Assembly (NCBI RefSeq): GCF_031801495.1
Contig: NZ_JAOEGC010000002.1
Coordinates: 2,418,001-2,482,000, forward strand
Origin: Agrobacterium tumefaciens_K
GTDB taxonomy: Bacteria; Pseudomonadota; Alphaproteobacteria; Rhizobiales; Rhizobiaceae
Length of the DNA stretch: 64,000 bases
Direction of reading: 5' to 3'
In this document: positions 42,755-53,665 of the stretch, piece after piece
Layout: each line of letters opens with the position of its first letter
How positions within the stretch are numbered: position 1 is the first letter of the stretch
Made by a program: the position numbers and the translations under genes
Notes under the pieces: model-generated
What the model was told of the DNA's origin: nothing
What the model saw: the letters and a program-made list of their open reading frames with translations, nothing else
The model's database searches: none

Positions 42755-45700
42755 ATGACGATGTTGATTCGATTGTTGAAATGGTTTGGCTACATCGCTC
42801 TATGCGGTGTGGTACTTGTTTTGCTTGCGATCTTATTCGTTGGCTTCACGCCAATCGGCGCCAAAATTGCGGCCACCCAGATTTCATCTCTCGTTTCCAC
42901 ACCGGATCAGACAATCGAGATTTCTCCGCCCAGCGGGCTGCTGACCGGACGCCTGCGTCTGGACAACGTCACGCTGTCCGACCGGCAAGGCCCTTACGCG
43001 CGCATCGACGACATCACTGTTAACTGGTCGCCGTTATCCTTGCTCGCCGGGACCTTTCACGCTGATCTGGTTGCAGCACGCTCGATCGAGGTGAAGCGCA
43101 AACCTCTCCCGCCGACAGAAAAAAAGGAAATAGACTCGAGCGGTTCGTCTCTGCCAATCGAGATCGGCATCGACAATTTCAGCTTCCCCGATATCAGCCT
43201 CGGACAACCGCTGCTCGGACGCGCTTTCGAACTGCGAGCCGAAGGCAACCTGAAAGCGGCAAGCGACGACATTCGGCTTTCGCTCGCAGCCAGCCGGAAG
43301 GACCTGCAGGATGCTACCATCAATGCCGACATCGCGTACCTGCCAAATGAAAACGTTCTGAAACTCAAGGCAGAACTGAGAGAACCACAGGGCGGATTGC
43401 TTGCAACGCTGCTATCGCTTCCGGACACACCGGCAATCTCGATCGACCTGAATGGCGAAGGTCCGCTTTCCGATTGGACCGGTGCACTCAGCGGCGACGT
43501 TGCCGGAAGCCGCGTCCTCAACCTGTCCGGCCGCCATGTTCTGGCAACGGATGGCGCACGCCGGATCGAAATCAACGGCGGAGGTCAGCCGGATCTGCTA
43601 CTGCCTCCTGCATTCCGTCAGCTTTTTGCCGGGGAAACGAAACTCGACGCGACCGCAACGCTCTTCCCGCAGGGCCGGATAGAAGTTGGCAACAGTACGC
43701 TGGAAACAGGCGCCCTGCTTCTGACCGCTTCGGGCAATATCGACCCCGCTGGCCAGAACGACCTCAACGCCAATCTTATCGGTATGTCTGGACCGGTCGA
43801 TTTTCGCTGGCCACTCGAAAATGGCGAGCTTCAAACGTCGATCGATGGCGTCGACCTTTCGCTGCGCGGCAATGCAGAAGCAGCCAGCCTCAACGCATCC
43901 GCCTCGCTTCGCAACCTGTCGTTACCGCAGGGAAAACTGGACAATGTCAAGCTGACCGCAACCAGCAACGACCTGAACCTCACGGATCGAAGCGGTACGG
44001 TAGAGACGGCATTGACCGTCAGCCAGTCATCGTTCGCAAGCCCCGATATCGATCGGCTCGTACGCGCACCCGTTACCATAAAAGCCCCCCTTCGCGTCAC
44101 CGCGTCAGCGGTCGGTTTTGACGGTACCACGCTGGAAAGTGCCAGCATTGGTGGCACGATCAACGGCACATTCGACCTTGCCGCCAACCGGCTGTCTTCC
44201 GCCGTCCAACTTTTCGCATTGCCCGCAACATTGCCCGAGGCGCTTGCACCGAAGTTTGACACCACGATCGCCCTGCAGGGCGATGTCGATCTTGTCATTG
44301 GCGGCAGCACCAGCCTTCGCAACCTTGCGATCAGATCCGGCACGCTGGAAGCGGCAGGTGAAGTCAGCCTCGATAATGGCGCTATTCGCGCAAACCTGAC
44401 CGGCACGTTGCCCGCCCTTGAAAAGCTGACACCGCAGGCAAAAGGTGCCGCCAGCTTCGCCATCGATGCCAGCGGCCCGCTATCCGCGCCTGATTTCAAT
44501 ATCAGCCTCAACTCTGAAAGTGCGATTCTTGCCGGACGAAAGCTGGAGTCCCTGAAGGTCAGCGCAAGCGGCAAGGCAGATCCTGCAGCGCCACAGGCAA
44601 AGCTGACGGCGAGCGGTAGCCTTGACCGGCAGGCCATCAATGTCGACGCAAACGTGGTGCAGACTGAAACCGGCACGGCCATACCTGAACTGAACGTGGC
44701 AGTCGGAAGGAACGTGCTGAAAGGACAGATACAGTTCTCACCGCAATTCCTCCCGGCTGGCAACCTGTCATTCGACTTCCCTGACCTTTCCCTGCTTGCG
44801 GCCCTTGCCGCACAACAGGCTTCAGGTGATGCCGCAGGCGACATCGTGCTTAGCAACAGCAATGGCAGGATTGCCGCCACGATAAAGGCGAATGGCGGAA
44901 CTATCCGGCAGGGCACGACGACAATTTCAAAGCTGGCAGCAGATGTGACCATCGATGATCTGCAGGCACTGGCCATCAACGGCACCGTGAAGGCCGACAG
45001 CATCAACGCCGGTGCGGCCTCCATCTCCACGCTGACCGCAACGATTGGGCACTCCGGCACCACGACAGAATTCAATCTCGGCGGCCGATACGATAACGCC
45101 CCCCTTGTCGCCAAAGGCAGCGCCGAAACCGGCGGTTCGCCAATGACGGTGATGATCGACGAATTCTCCGCCGCGCCGAAGGGGATCCCGGTTCGCCTTG
45201 AAAAGCCGACCAGTATCGCCATTCAGCAAGGTACAGCGCGAATTTCGGACCTGACGATTGTAACGGGTCAAGGCCGCGTTGTGGTCAACGGCACGGCGGG
45301 TTCCGCGCTCGATGTGAAGGTCGATATCCGTGCCCTGCCCGCAAATCTTGCCAACGCCTTCGCAGCCGGGCTGGATGCGGCCGGTAATATTTCCGGCACG
45401 GTAGGCGCAAAAGGTGCAGCCTCCGATCCTGTCGTCACCTACGATCTGAGTTGGGCTGACGCGGTGGTGGCACAGACACGGGCAGCAGGCCTTGCTCCGC
45501 TCGGCATCAAGGCAACGGGCCGTTTCGCCGGTGGAAACCTCCAGATCGACACAAATGTAACAGGCCAGGGCGGTATGGCTCTCTCCGGCGGCGGTTCGCT
45601 CGGTATCGCCGGAAATCGCCCGATCTCCATGGCGTTTTCCGGTAATCTGCCATTTGCAGCGGTTGCCGCGCAAACGGCTGGACAGGGGCTCGATGTCAGC

Positions 45701-46915
45701 GGCACAGCCGCCATCGATGTAAAGATCAGCGGGAATGCCGCATCTCCCGTCATCACCGGTTCCGTGACAACCGACGGCACGCGTGTGACGGATGTACGCC
45801 GCAACCTGACGCTCAACGATGTCGGCGCCACCATCACGTTCGACCGGGATCGTGCCGTGATCTCTCGTCTTACAGGCAAGCTCGCGGGGGGCGGCACGCT
45901 TTCAGGATCGGGTTCGGTGGGCATAGCGGGTGGTTCCGGTTTCCCTGCCGACCTGACGATTACCCTCGACCGCGCTGGCTACAATGACGGCACGTTGGTC
46001 ACGACAATCGTCAGCGGAACCCTTACGCTCAAGGGTCCACTGCTCAATGGCCTCGTGCTGGGCGGTAATCTGACACTGGACAGAAGCGCGATCACCATTC
46101 CCGAGCGCCTGCCTGCGTCCCTCACTGAAATCAATGTGAAACACAAGAACGCCCCGCCGCAGGTACGTGCCCAGATGAAGGCGCTCAAGGCGGATCAGGG
46201 CGGTAGCGGCAGTTCCTCGACGATCAATCTCGATCTGCAGGTCAACGCGCCGAATGGGATTTTCGTCCGCGGCCGAGGTATCGATGCGGAACTGACCGGT
46301 AATCTGACGATCCGCGGCACCGCGGCAGTGCCCGTCATATCGGGTGGCTTCGAAATGCGCCGCGGTCGCCTGGAAATCCTGACCCGCCGCCTCGATTTCA
46401 ACACCGGTAACATCACCTTTGGCGGTGGCCTCGTCCCCGTGCTGGACATGGAAGCCCAATCGTCCGTCGGGTCGACCACGGTCACGGTTACCGTGTCGGG
46501 TAACGCCAACGATCCGGCCTTCGCCTTTTCTTCTTCACCGGCCCTGCCGCAGGATGAGGTCATGGCGCAGCTGATTTTCGGCCAATCCATGTCCAAGCTG
46601 TCCGCCCTCCAGATTGCCCGGCTGGCAGATGCCGCGGGACAGCTCGCCGGTGGAAGATCCACATCCCTCTTTGACAAGCTCAGAAGCAACCTTGGCGTCG
46701 ACGACCTGGATATTTCGACTGACTCGGAAGGGCAGGCGCGCGTTTCCGCCGGCAAATATCTCAACGAGAGAACCTATCTCGAGCTTCAGCAGAGCGGTGC
46801 CTCCGGCGCCAAGGCGATTATCAATCTCGACGTCGGGCGTGGCGTGAAACTGCGTGGCGAGGCGGGTGGCGATGGCGAAGGCGCCGCCGGCATATTCTAC
46901 GAGAAGGAATATTGA
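42755..46915 (+). CDS. tamB: TamB, inner-membrane-anchored translocation and assembly protein
   Basis: A 1386-aa AsmA-like bridge protein. A single N-terminal membrane anchor (GYIALCGVVLVLLAILFVGF) is followed by a very long, repetitive beta-strand region that would form a lipid-conducting groove. The C-terminal DUF490/TamB domain has RGRLEILTRRLDFNTGNITFGGG and DEVMAQLIFGQSMSKLSALQ, and the chain ends in a Tyr like an outer-membrane-interacting tail. The length is typical. It is coupled to tamA. Family roles are outer-membrane protein assembly and phospholipid transport to the outer membrane. Confidence 0.93.
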   Translation: MTMLIRLLKWFGYIALCGVVLVLLAILFVGFTPIGAKIAATQISSLVSTPDQTIEISPPSGLLTGRLRLDNVTLSDRQGPYARIDDITVNWSPLSLLAGTFHADLVAARSIEVKRKPLPPTEKKEIDSSGSSLPIEIGIDNFSFPDISLGQPLLGRAFELRAEGNLKAASDDIRLSLAASRKDLQDATINADIAYLPNENVLKLKAELREPQGGLLATLLSLPDTPAISIDLNGEGPLSDWTGALSGDVAGSRVLNLSGRHVLATDGARRIEINGGGQPDLLLPPAFRQLFAGETKLDATATLFPQGRIEVGNSTLETGALLLTASGNIDPAGQNDLNANLIGMSGPVDFRWPLENGELQTSIDGVDLSLRGNAEAASLNASASLRNLSLPQGKLDNVKLTATSNDLNLTDRSGTVETALTVSQSSFASPDIDRLVRAPVTIKAPLRVTASAVGFDGTTLESASIGGTINGTFDLAANRLSSAVQLFALPATLPEALAPKFDTTIALQGDVDLVIGGSTSLRNLAIRSGTLEAAGEVSLDNGAIRANLTGTLPALEKLTPQAKGAASFAIDASGPLSAPDFNISLNSESAILAGRKLESLKVSASGKADPAAPQAKLTASGSLDRQAINVDANVVQTETGTAIPELNVAVGRNVLKGQIQFSPQFLPAGNLSFDFPDLSLLAALAAQQASGDAAGDIVLSNSNGRIAATIKANGGTIRQGTTTISKLAADVTIDDLQALAINGTVKADSINAGAASISTLTATIGHSGTTTEFNLGGRYDNAPLVAKGSAETGGSPMTVMIDEFSAAPKGIPVRLEKPTSIAIQQGTARISDLTIVTGQGRVVVNGTAGSALDVKVDIRALPANLANAFAAGLDAAGNISGTVGAKGAASDPVVTYDLSWADAVVAQTRAAGLAPLGIKATGRFAGGNLQIDTNVTGQGGMALSGGGSLGIAGNRPISMAFSGNLPFAAVAAQTAGQGLDVSGTAAIDVKISGNAASPVITGSVTTDGTRVTDVRRNLTLNDVGATITFDRDRAVISRLTGKLAGGGTLSGSGSVGIAGGSGFPADLTITLDRAGYNDGTLVTTIVSGTLTLKGPLLNGLVLGGNLTLDRSAITIPERLPASLTEINVKHKNAPPQVRAQMKALKADQGGSGSSSTINLDLQVNAPNGIFVRGRGIDAELTGNLTIRGTAAVPVISGGFEMRRGRLEILTRRLDFNTGNITFGGGLVPVLDMEAQSSVGSTTVTVTVSGNANDPAFAFSSSPALPQDEVMAQLIFGQSMSKLSALQIARLADAAGQLAGGRSTSLFDKLRSNLGVDDLDISTDSEGQARVSAGKYLNERTYLELQQSGASGAKAIINLDVGRGVKLRGEAGGDGEGAAGIFYEKEY

Positions 46916-47083
46916 GAGCGTTCGCATTTAGGTTTGCGAAACGATCTTGTGCTACGAATCTCTCTCATGAGGCCGGAAAGCATTCTCCGACCGTTCAGGC
47001 ACCAGGCAGAACGCCAAAATCCGCATATGCAAGTGTCGGTGCACTTGCTCTGGCCTCCACAGCGAGAATTGGGAAGAATTCTG

Positions 47084-47560
47084 ATGGCAATGATAAACTC
47101 TACCAACTTTGGCGGCGAGACGCTGGAAATCATCGCATTCCGTCTTCACGATCAAGAATTTTGCGTAAAGACGACAACGATCCGCGAAATCCGCGGCTGG
47201 GCGCCTTCCACACCGATCCCGCACGCACCGAAGGACGTCATCGGCGTGATGAACCTTCGCGGTTCAGTTATCCCGATCATCGATCTGGCCCAGAAGCTCG
47301 GCATGAAGAGCACCGTTGCCAACGAGCGCAGCGCGATTGTCGTGGCCGAAGTACACAACATGGTCATCGGCATGCTCGTCGACCGCGTGTCCGACATTCT
47401 GACCATTCCTGCCAATCAGGTTCAACCGGTTCCGGAAATTTCCGCATCCTTCGACAAATCCTATTCCGAAGGCATCATTGCCAACGAACACGGCATGATC
47501 TGCTTCCTAAATCTTGCGAAGATGTTCAAGGGTACCGAGGCCGAAGATCTCGCAGCCTGA
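47084..47560 (+). CDS. cheW: chemotaxis coupling protein CheW
   Basis: Adaptor linking chemoreceptors to CheA kinase, 158 aa, single CheW domain. Typical blocks are EIIAFRLHDQEFCVKTTTIREI, DVIGVMNLRGSVIPIIDLAQKLG and VGMLVDRVSDILTI-like sequence (MLVDRVSDILTIPANQVQPVP). The frame is open upstream to 46934, but ATG 47084 with GGGAAG before it gives the family N-terminus. It is away from any cheA or cheY gene in this window, yet followed after a terminator and 212 bp by a chemoreceptor gene. I recall that Agrobacterium has a second CheW outside its main che operon; this would fit. Confidence 0.93.
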   Translation: MAMINSTNFGGETLEIIAFRLHDQEFCVKTTTIREIRGWAPSTPIPHAPKDVIGVMNLRGSVIPIIDLAQKLGMKSTVANERSAIVVAEVHNMVIGMLVDRVSDILTIPANQVQPVPEISASFDKSYSEGIIANEHGMICFLNLAKMFKGTEAEDLAA

Positions 47561-47908
47561 GCCCGCAATGATGCTGATGATCGCCAGAACCATATCGGGT
47601 GGAGATATATCGGCCTCGTTGTTACCAGAGCATAACAGCGCTCTCATTGATTGAACCATAAGAAGCCACTGGTGAAACCGCCCGGTGGCTTTTTTTTATT
47701 TTGCTGCCACCAAATCAAATAAGAACATTTTAATATTATTGTCTTCTAATATTTAAAGCCAAACGAAGTACGACGGGGTCACGATACACATAACGTTACT
47801 TCATTGAGGCTGGGACGAAGAGAGAATTCATCATGTTCAGGTCGCCATCGCAGCATAGCCGGGAATCGACATGCTCAACGGTGTAGCCGACAATTTGGGG
47901 GACGTCCG
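47561..47908. other. 348-bp gap between cheW and the chemoreceptor gene
   Basis: Contains the cheW terminator at about 47662-47697 and then an A/T-rich stretch with TAATATT at 47731-47737 and 47747-47753, which probably includes the chemoreceptor promoter. No convincing sigma-specific boxes, RNA gene or coding frame were found. A frame leading into the chemoreceptor from 47804 is not used. Confidence 0.6.
47662..47697 (+). terminator. intrinsic terminator after cheW
   Basis: AGCCAC near 47664-47669 pairs with GTGGCT ending at 47690, with additional weak pairing inside the loop, followed by an eight-T run. It isolates cheW from the chemoreceptor gene. Confidence 0.8.
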
Positions 47909-49684
47909 ATGCTGGGATTGGGCAAAAGTGCAGACAACAGAAACGTTCTAGATGCAATATCCAAATCGCAAGCCGTCATCGAGTTTGATCTCAAGGGTAA
48001 CATTCTGACCGCCAACAAGAATTTCTGCGCAGCGCTCGGCTACGAGCTGTCGGAAATCGTCGGCAAACATCACCGCATGTTCTGCGACCGAGATCTCGCG
48101 GCATCTCGCGAATATCAGGATTTCTGGGCTTCGCTGGCACGTGGCGAGTTTCAGGCGAATGACTATCGCCGTATCACCAAAAACGGTTCAGTCATCTGGA
48201 TAGAAGCCTCCTACAACCCGATCTTTCGATCCGGCAAACCCTACAAGATCGTGAAGATCGCGACGGATATAACGGCGAAGAAGCTGAAAGCCGTCGAGGA
48301 CGCCGGAAAACTCGAAGCCATTTCCCGCTCCCAGGCAACAATCGAATTTTTGCCGGACGGGACGATCATTACGGCAAATGAAAACTTCTGCAACGCAGTC
48401 AATTACGACCTGAAAGAAATTCAGGGAAAGCACCACCGCATGTTTTGCGACCCGTCTTACGCGGCGTCACCAGCCTATGGCGAATTCTGGCGAAGCCTGG
48501 CATCCGGAGAATTCATCTCCGACGAATTCGTTCGATATGGCAAGAACGGCAAGGAGATATGGATCCAGGCCGCATACAACCCTGTTCTCGATGAATCCGG
48601 AAAGGTCGCCAAGGTCGTGAAATTTGCGACCGACGTCACCCCGCGAATGAGCGCGATCAGCGTGCTCGCTGGTGCGTTGCGGGAACTCGCCAATGGCGAT
48701 CTGCTGCAACGGCTGGAGAACAATTTCGTGCCAAGCATGGAACAGCTGAGGAAAGACTTTAACGAAGTCGTCGCCAAGCTGCAGTCCACCATGCAGACGG
48801 TTGCCCATAATGCTTCGACAATCGCATCGGGATCCAGCGAAATCCGCATGGCGGCCGATCAGCTTGCACAACGTACGGAACAGCAGGCCGCCTCCCTGGA
48901 AGAGACAGCTGCAGCGCTGGAGGAGATCACCACCACCGTGGCCGACGCCAGCCGGCGCGCGGGCGAAGCGGGAAAACTTGTTTCAAATACCAGAGACAAT
49001 GCCGAGAACTCGGGAAAGGTCGTGCAGCAGGCCATTTCGGCCATGGATGAGATCTCGCGCTCCTCGGGTGAAATCACCAACATCATCGGCGTGATTGACG
49101 ACATCGCTTTCCAGACCAATCTTCTTGCCCTGAACGCGGGTGTCGAGGCCGCACGGGCCGGAGAGGCGGGCAAAGGTTTCGCCGTCGTCGCGCAGGAAGT
49201 CCGCGAACTGGCTCAACGCTCAGCCGTTGCTGCCAAGGAAATCAAATCCTTGATCAATACATCCCGCGAGCAGGTTGCCAACGGCGTTGATCTCGTCGGA
49301 AGAACGGGCGAGGCCCTGCACGAGATTCTCTCCCAGATGGGCGAGATCAACACCAATGTTTCAGCAATCGTTGAGGCATCGCGAGAGCAGGCCAACGGAT
49401 TGGCCGAGATCAACCAGGCGGTCAACGTCATGGATCAGGCAACCCAGAAGAACGCCGCGATGGTGGAGGAGACGACCGCTGCCAGCCACGGTCTGGCCAA
49501 GGAAGCCGCAGATCTGCATGAACTGCTCACTCAGTTCAAAATTGCAAACGAGCAACCGGCCCGGCCTCTGCAGACCGCTGAGATCCGCAAAGCGCCCGCC
49601 CCGGTCACAAGGCTTGCACCTCAGCCGAGATTTGCAGCAACTGGAACCTATGCCAATGTCGCCGCTGACTGGACAGAGTTCTGA
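47909..49684 (+). CDS. soluble methyl-accepting chemoreceptor with two PAS domains
   Basis: A 591-aa chemoreceptor with no membrane segments. Two PAS domains (about 15-125 and 137-250) are repeats of each other: ITANKNFC/ITANENFC, then GKHHRMFCD in both. A linker HAMP-like helix follows. The signalling domain carries the conserved hairpin tip DIAFQTNLLALNAGVEAARAGE near 397-418, where CheA and CheW bind. The last five residues, DWTEF, match the CheR/CheB tether consensus x-W-x-x-F. The PAS pair probably senses a cytoplasmic redox, oxygen or ligand signal; no cofactor-binding residue can be assigned. ATG 47909 is used because the upstream frame lacks family similarity. Confidence 0.93.
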   Translation: MLGLGKSADNRNVLDAISKSQAVIEFDLKGNILTANKNFCAALGYELSEIVGKHHRMFCDRDLAASREYQDFWASLARGEFQANDYRRITKNGSVIWIEASYNPIFRSGKPYKIVKIATDITAKKLKAVEDAGKLEAISRSQATIEFLPDGTIITANENFCNAVNYDLKEIQGKHHRMFCDPSYAASPAYGEFWRSLASGEFISDEFVRYGKNGKEIWIQAAYNPVLDESGKVAKVVKFATDVTPRMSAISVLAGALRELANGDLLQRLENNFVPSMEQLRKDFNEVVAKLQSTMQTVAHNASTIASGSSEIRMAADQLAQRTEQQAASLEETAAALEEITTTVADASRRAGEAGKLVSNTRDNAENSGKVVQQAISAMDEISRSSGEITNIIGVIDDIAFQTNLLALNAGVEAARAGEAGKGFAVVAQEVRELAQRSAVAAKEIKSLINTSREQVANGVDLVGRTGEALHEILSQMGEINTNVSAIVEASREQANGLAEINQAVNVMDQATQKNAAMVEETTAASHGLAKEAADLHELLTQFKIANEQPARPLQTAEIRKAPAPVTRLAPQPRFAATGTYANVAADWTEF

Positions 49685-49703
49685 GCTGCTCAGACCTTTA
49701 TGA

Positions 49704-50510
49704 TCAAAAAACGACACGATCCGGCCGGGTGAAGATTTCGAAGTCTTCACCCCGCACAATCGCCACCAATGTCATTCCGGCCTTCTCGGCGGTCTCGATG
49801 GCCAGCGCCGTCGGCGCGGAAATTGCGACAAGTATCGGACTGCCGAAGATGGCAGCCTTCTGCACCATTTCTACGGATAGTCTGCTGGTGACCACGACGA
49901 TCCCGCCCCCACCCGAATACCCTGCGTTCAAAGCAGCACCGACCAGCTTGTCCAGCGCATTGTGGCGCCCGACATCTTCACGGACTGCGACAAGCCCCCT
50001 GCCCGGAACATAAAATCCGGCGCCATGAACCGCGCGGGTTTCGTGATTGAGAGGTTGTTCGTTATTCAGCGCCATGATCGCCTCGACGATTTCAGCGCCT
50101 GAAACCTTCAGGAGCATTGCACTGACATCAGGAACAGGACGGACCGCCTGCTCGATGGACTCGATGCCACACAGACCGCAACCCACCGGCCCCGCCATAT
50201 GCCGTCGACGAATACGAAGCGCGTCAGCCTGATGATCTCGTAGAACCACCTGAACATCGAAACCCGATGCAGCCTCAAGCACGTCGATCGCATCGATCTC
50301 TTCACGGGTCGATATGATCCCCTCCGTCAGGCTGAAGCCGACGGCAAAGTCATCGAGATCGGCCGGGCTGGCCATCATCACAGCGTGGGTGGATCCGCCG
50401 TAGGAAAACGCTACCGGAACCTCCTCTGGCACCGACCTTCGACCAACATCGACAACGCCACCCTTCAATGCCGTTCTCGCTAAAGTTCTATAGCTCGACT
50501 CCGCAGACAT
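49704..50510 (-). CDS. fdhD: formate dehydrogenase accessory sulfurtransferase FdhD
   Basis: Delivers sulfur to the molybdenum cofactor of formate dehydrogenase, 268 aa. The essential Cys pair is C111-x2-C114 in GPVGCGLCGIES. EEVPVAFSYGG, FAVGFSLTEGII and GREDVGRHNALDKLVG-like sequence (AVREDVGRHNALDKLVG) are family motifs. ATG 50510 is chosen; in-frame ATGs at 50522 and earlier add residues without similarity. No formate dehydrogenase subunit gene is in this window. It ends 19 bp from the convergent chemoreceptor gene. Confidence 0.93.
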   Translation of the reverse strand: MSAESSYRTLARTALKGGVVDVGRRSVPEEVPVAFSYGGSTHAVMMASPADLDDFAVGFSLTEGIISTREEIDAIDVLEAASGFDVQVVLRDHQADALRIRRRHMAGPVGCGLCGIESIEQAVRPVPDVSAMLLKVSGAEIVEAIMALNNEQPLNHETRAVHGAGFYVPGRGLVAVREDVGRHNALDKLVGAALNAGYSGGGGIVVVTSRLSVEMVQKAAIFGSPILVAISAPTALAIETAEKAGMTLVAIVRGEDFEIFTRPDRVVF

Positions 50511-50659
50511 GTATCGTCTCATTTCCTTATGACGGTCGCAATGACGCAACCGCTCCATACAGCTGACCCCAGCCAGTGCTGTGATCATCTCGACAGGCAG
50601 TTCACACTTCTGAGAGGATAGCGCGCAGAAACCCGGCATTCGACCATACTAAGGTATCA

Positions 50660-50690
50660 AAAACAAAAAAGCGGCCACTGGGACCGCTTT
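50660..50690 (-). terminator. intrinsic terminator of the atpHAGDC operon
   Basis: AAAGCGG (50668-50674) pairs with CCGCTTT (50684-50690) around 9 nt. On the minus strand the stem is followed by a TTTTTTGTTTTT-like run (50660-50670), ending transcription 50 bp after atpC and before fdhD. Confidence 0.85.
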
Positions 50691-50742
50691 GTTGTTTGAA
50701 ATTTTTTGTGGGCAGTCATTCCTTGGAACCCGCCCGGTTCTT

Positions 50743-51153
50743 TCAAGCAGCGACGAGAACCTCATGCAGGTTAGTCAGCTCATAAAGATGCTTTTCAAGC
50801 TTCGTCAGGTGATCGTGATGATGGTTGCCCTCATCGATCTCGGCCTTCGCAGCGTCGATCCGCTTCTGCAGCGTATCAGGAGAAATGTCGTCTGCCGAAA
50901 CAGCCGATTCGGCCAGAAGCGTGCAACCCGTCGGCAGGATATCGGCAAAGCCGCCAAACACCACGTATTTGTGCTTCTCACCGGAGGCGAAGGTCACGGT
51001 GACGATGCCGGGCTTGATGGTGGTCATCGTCGGCGCATGATTGGCCATCACGGTCATTTCACCGAGCGTAGCCGGAATGACGACTTCCGTAACCGTCTCG
51101 GAAACGAGCAGACGTTCCGGGGAAACCAGTTCGAACTTGAAACTGTCAGCCAT
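50743..51153 (-). CDS. atpC: ATP synthase F1 epsilon subunit
   Basis: Central-stalk subunit of 136 aa that couples rotation and restrains ATP hydrolysis. The N-terminal beta-sandwich has FELVSPERLLVSETVTEVVIP and GEMTVMANHAPTMTTIKPG, and the C-terminal half forms the usual helical hairpin. It is the last gene of the F1 operon, 126 bp after atpD with an intervening hairpin. The terminator follows directly. Confidence 0.95.
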   Translation of the reverse strand: MADSFKFELVSPERLLVSETVTEVVIPATLGEMTVMANHAPTMTTIKPGIVTVTFASGEKHKYVVFGGFADILPTGCTLLAESAVSADDISPDTLQKRIDAAKAEIDEGNHHHDHLTKLEKHLYELTNLHEVLVAA

Positions 51154-51241
51154 TGCTATTCACTTCTTTTCAATTACGCGGACGGGCAAGGGGTCTTTGT
51201 ACGCAAACCGTGCAAAACAATGGTTCCGCACAATGCATACG

Positions 51242-51268
51242 GAGGCGCATGGAACAACCACGCGCCTC
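51242..51268 (-). other. 7-bp hairpin in the atpD-atpC gap
   Basis: GAGGCGC (51242-51248) pairs with GCGCCTC (51262-51268) around 13 nt. No T-run follows on the minus strand. It lies just after atpD and may protect or process the mRNA, which would help lower epsilon output relative to the three-copy beta subunit. Confidence 0.5.
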
Positions 51269-51279
51269 GTATTTCATAA

Positions 51280-52734
<1,455 letters not shown>

Positions 52735-52757
52735 TATCCTTACCCTCTTTCCTTACC

Positions 52758-53636
52758 TCAGAGCGCTTCCGCGCCCGAAATGATTTCAATGAGTTCCTTG
52801 GTGATCTGAGCCTGACGCTGACGGTTATAGGAAAGCGTCAGCTTGTTGATCATTTCACCGGCATTGCGCGTTGCATTGTCCATCGCGCTCATCTTGGCGC
52901 CCATTTCACCGGCAACGTTTTCGAGCAGCGCCCGGAAAACCTGAACCGAAATGTTGCGCGGAATAAGATCCTCGAGAATCGATGCCGCATCGGGCTCGTA
53001 TTCGTAAACCGCATTGGCTGCGGCCTGATCCTCTTCGACAACCGGCGTTGCCGCCGGAATGAGCTGAAGGCCGGTCGGAACCTGGCTGATGACGGACTTG
53101 AACTCCGAATAGATCAGCGTGCAGACGTCAAACTCGCCTGCATTGAACAGGGCGATGACCTTCTTGGCGATCTGGTCGGCATTCTCGAAGCCGATTTTCT
53201 TCACGTCGCGCAGTTCGATGCGCTCGATGATGTTCGAGGCGAATTCGCGACGAAGGCTGTCGTAGCCCTTCTTGCCGACCGTGACGATCTTGACCGTCTT
53301 GCCTTCGGAAACCAGCTTGCGTGCGTGATCGCGTGCAAAACGGGCAATCTGCGAATTGAAACCACCGCAAAGGCCACGCTCGGCGGTGCAGACGACGAGC
53401 AGATGCACGTCGTCCTTGCCGGTACCGGTCATCAGCGCCGGAGCAACGTCCGCCTCTACCGCCTGGGCGATGTTGGCGAGAACGGCGCTCATGCGCTGAG
53501 AGTAAGGCCGGGCGGCCTCCGCAGCTTCCTGGGCGCGCCGAAGCTTCGCCGCGGCGACCATTTTCATCGCCTTGGTAATCTTCTGCGTCGCCTTTACGGA
53601 GGCAATGCGGTTTTTCAGATCCTTTAGTGAAGGCAT
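52758..53636 (-). CDS. atpG: ATP synthase F1 gamma subunit
   Basis: Rotor shaft subunit, 292 aa. The N-terminal coiled-coil helix PSLKDLKNRIASVKATQKITKAMKMV-type block and the C-terminal GEMGAKMSAMDNATRNAGEMI block form the antiparallel coiled coil inside the alpha3beta3 ring. The middle block RGLCGGFNSQIARF is conserved. It lies 29 bp after atpA. Confidence 0.96.
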   Translation of the reverse strand: MPSLKDLKNRIASVKATQKITKAMKMVAAAKLRRAQEAAEAARPYSQRMSAVLANIAQAVEADVAPALMTGTGKDDVHLLVVCTAERGLCGGFNSQIARFARDHARKLVSEGKTVKIVTVGKKGYDSLRREFASNIIERIELRDVKKIGFENADQIAKKVIALFNAGEFDVCTLIYSEFKSVISQVPTGLQLIPAATPVVEEDQAAANAVYEYEPDAASILEDLIPRNISVQVFRALLENVAGEMGAKMSAMDNATRNAGEMINKLTLSYNRQRQAQITKELIEIISGAEAL

Positions 53637-53665
53637 CCGTTATCCGTCCCAGTCAAGAGCGCTAA

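Noticed and set aside
43831..45222. Minus-strand open frame of 463 codons inside tamB
   Set aside because: The translation is low-complexity Ser/Ala/Pro and antisense to an intact TamB reading frame.
40784..46915. Repetitive strand-rich composition of tamB considered as a possible autotransporter or adhesin
   Set aside because: The N-terminal anchor, the C-terminal DUF490 block and the tamA neighbour identify it as TamB.
46921..46940. TTCGCA/TGCGAA stem after tamB as a terminator
   Set aside because: The stem is only 6 bp with no proper T-run, so it was not listed as a terminator.
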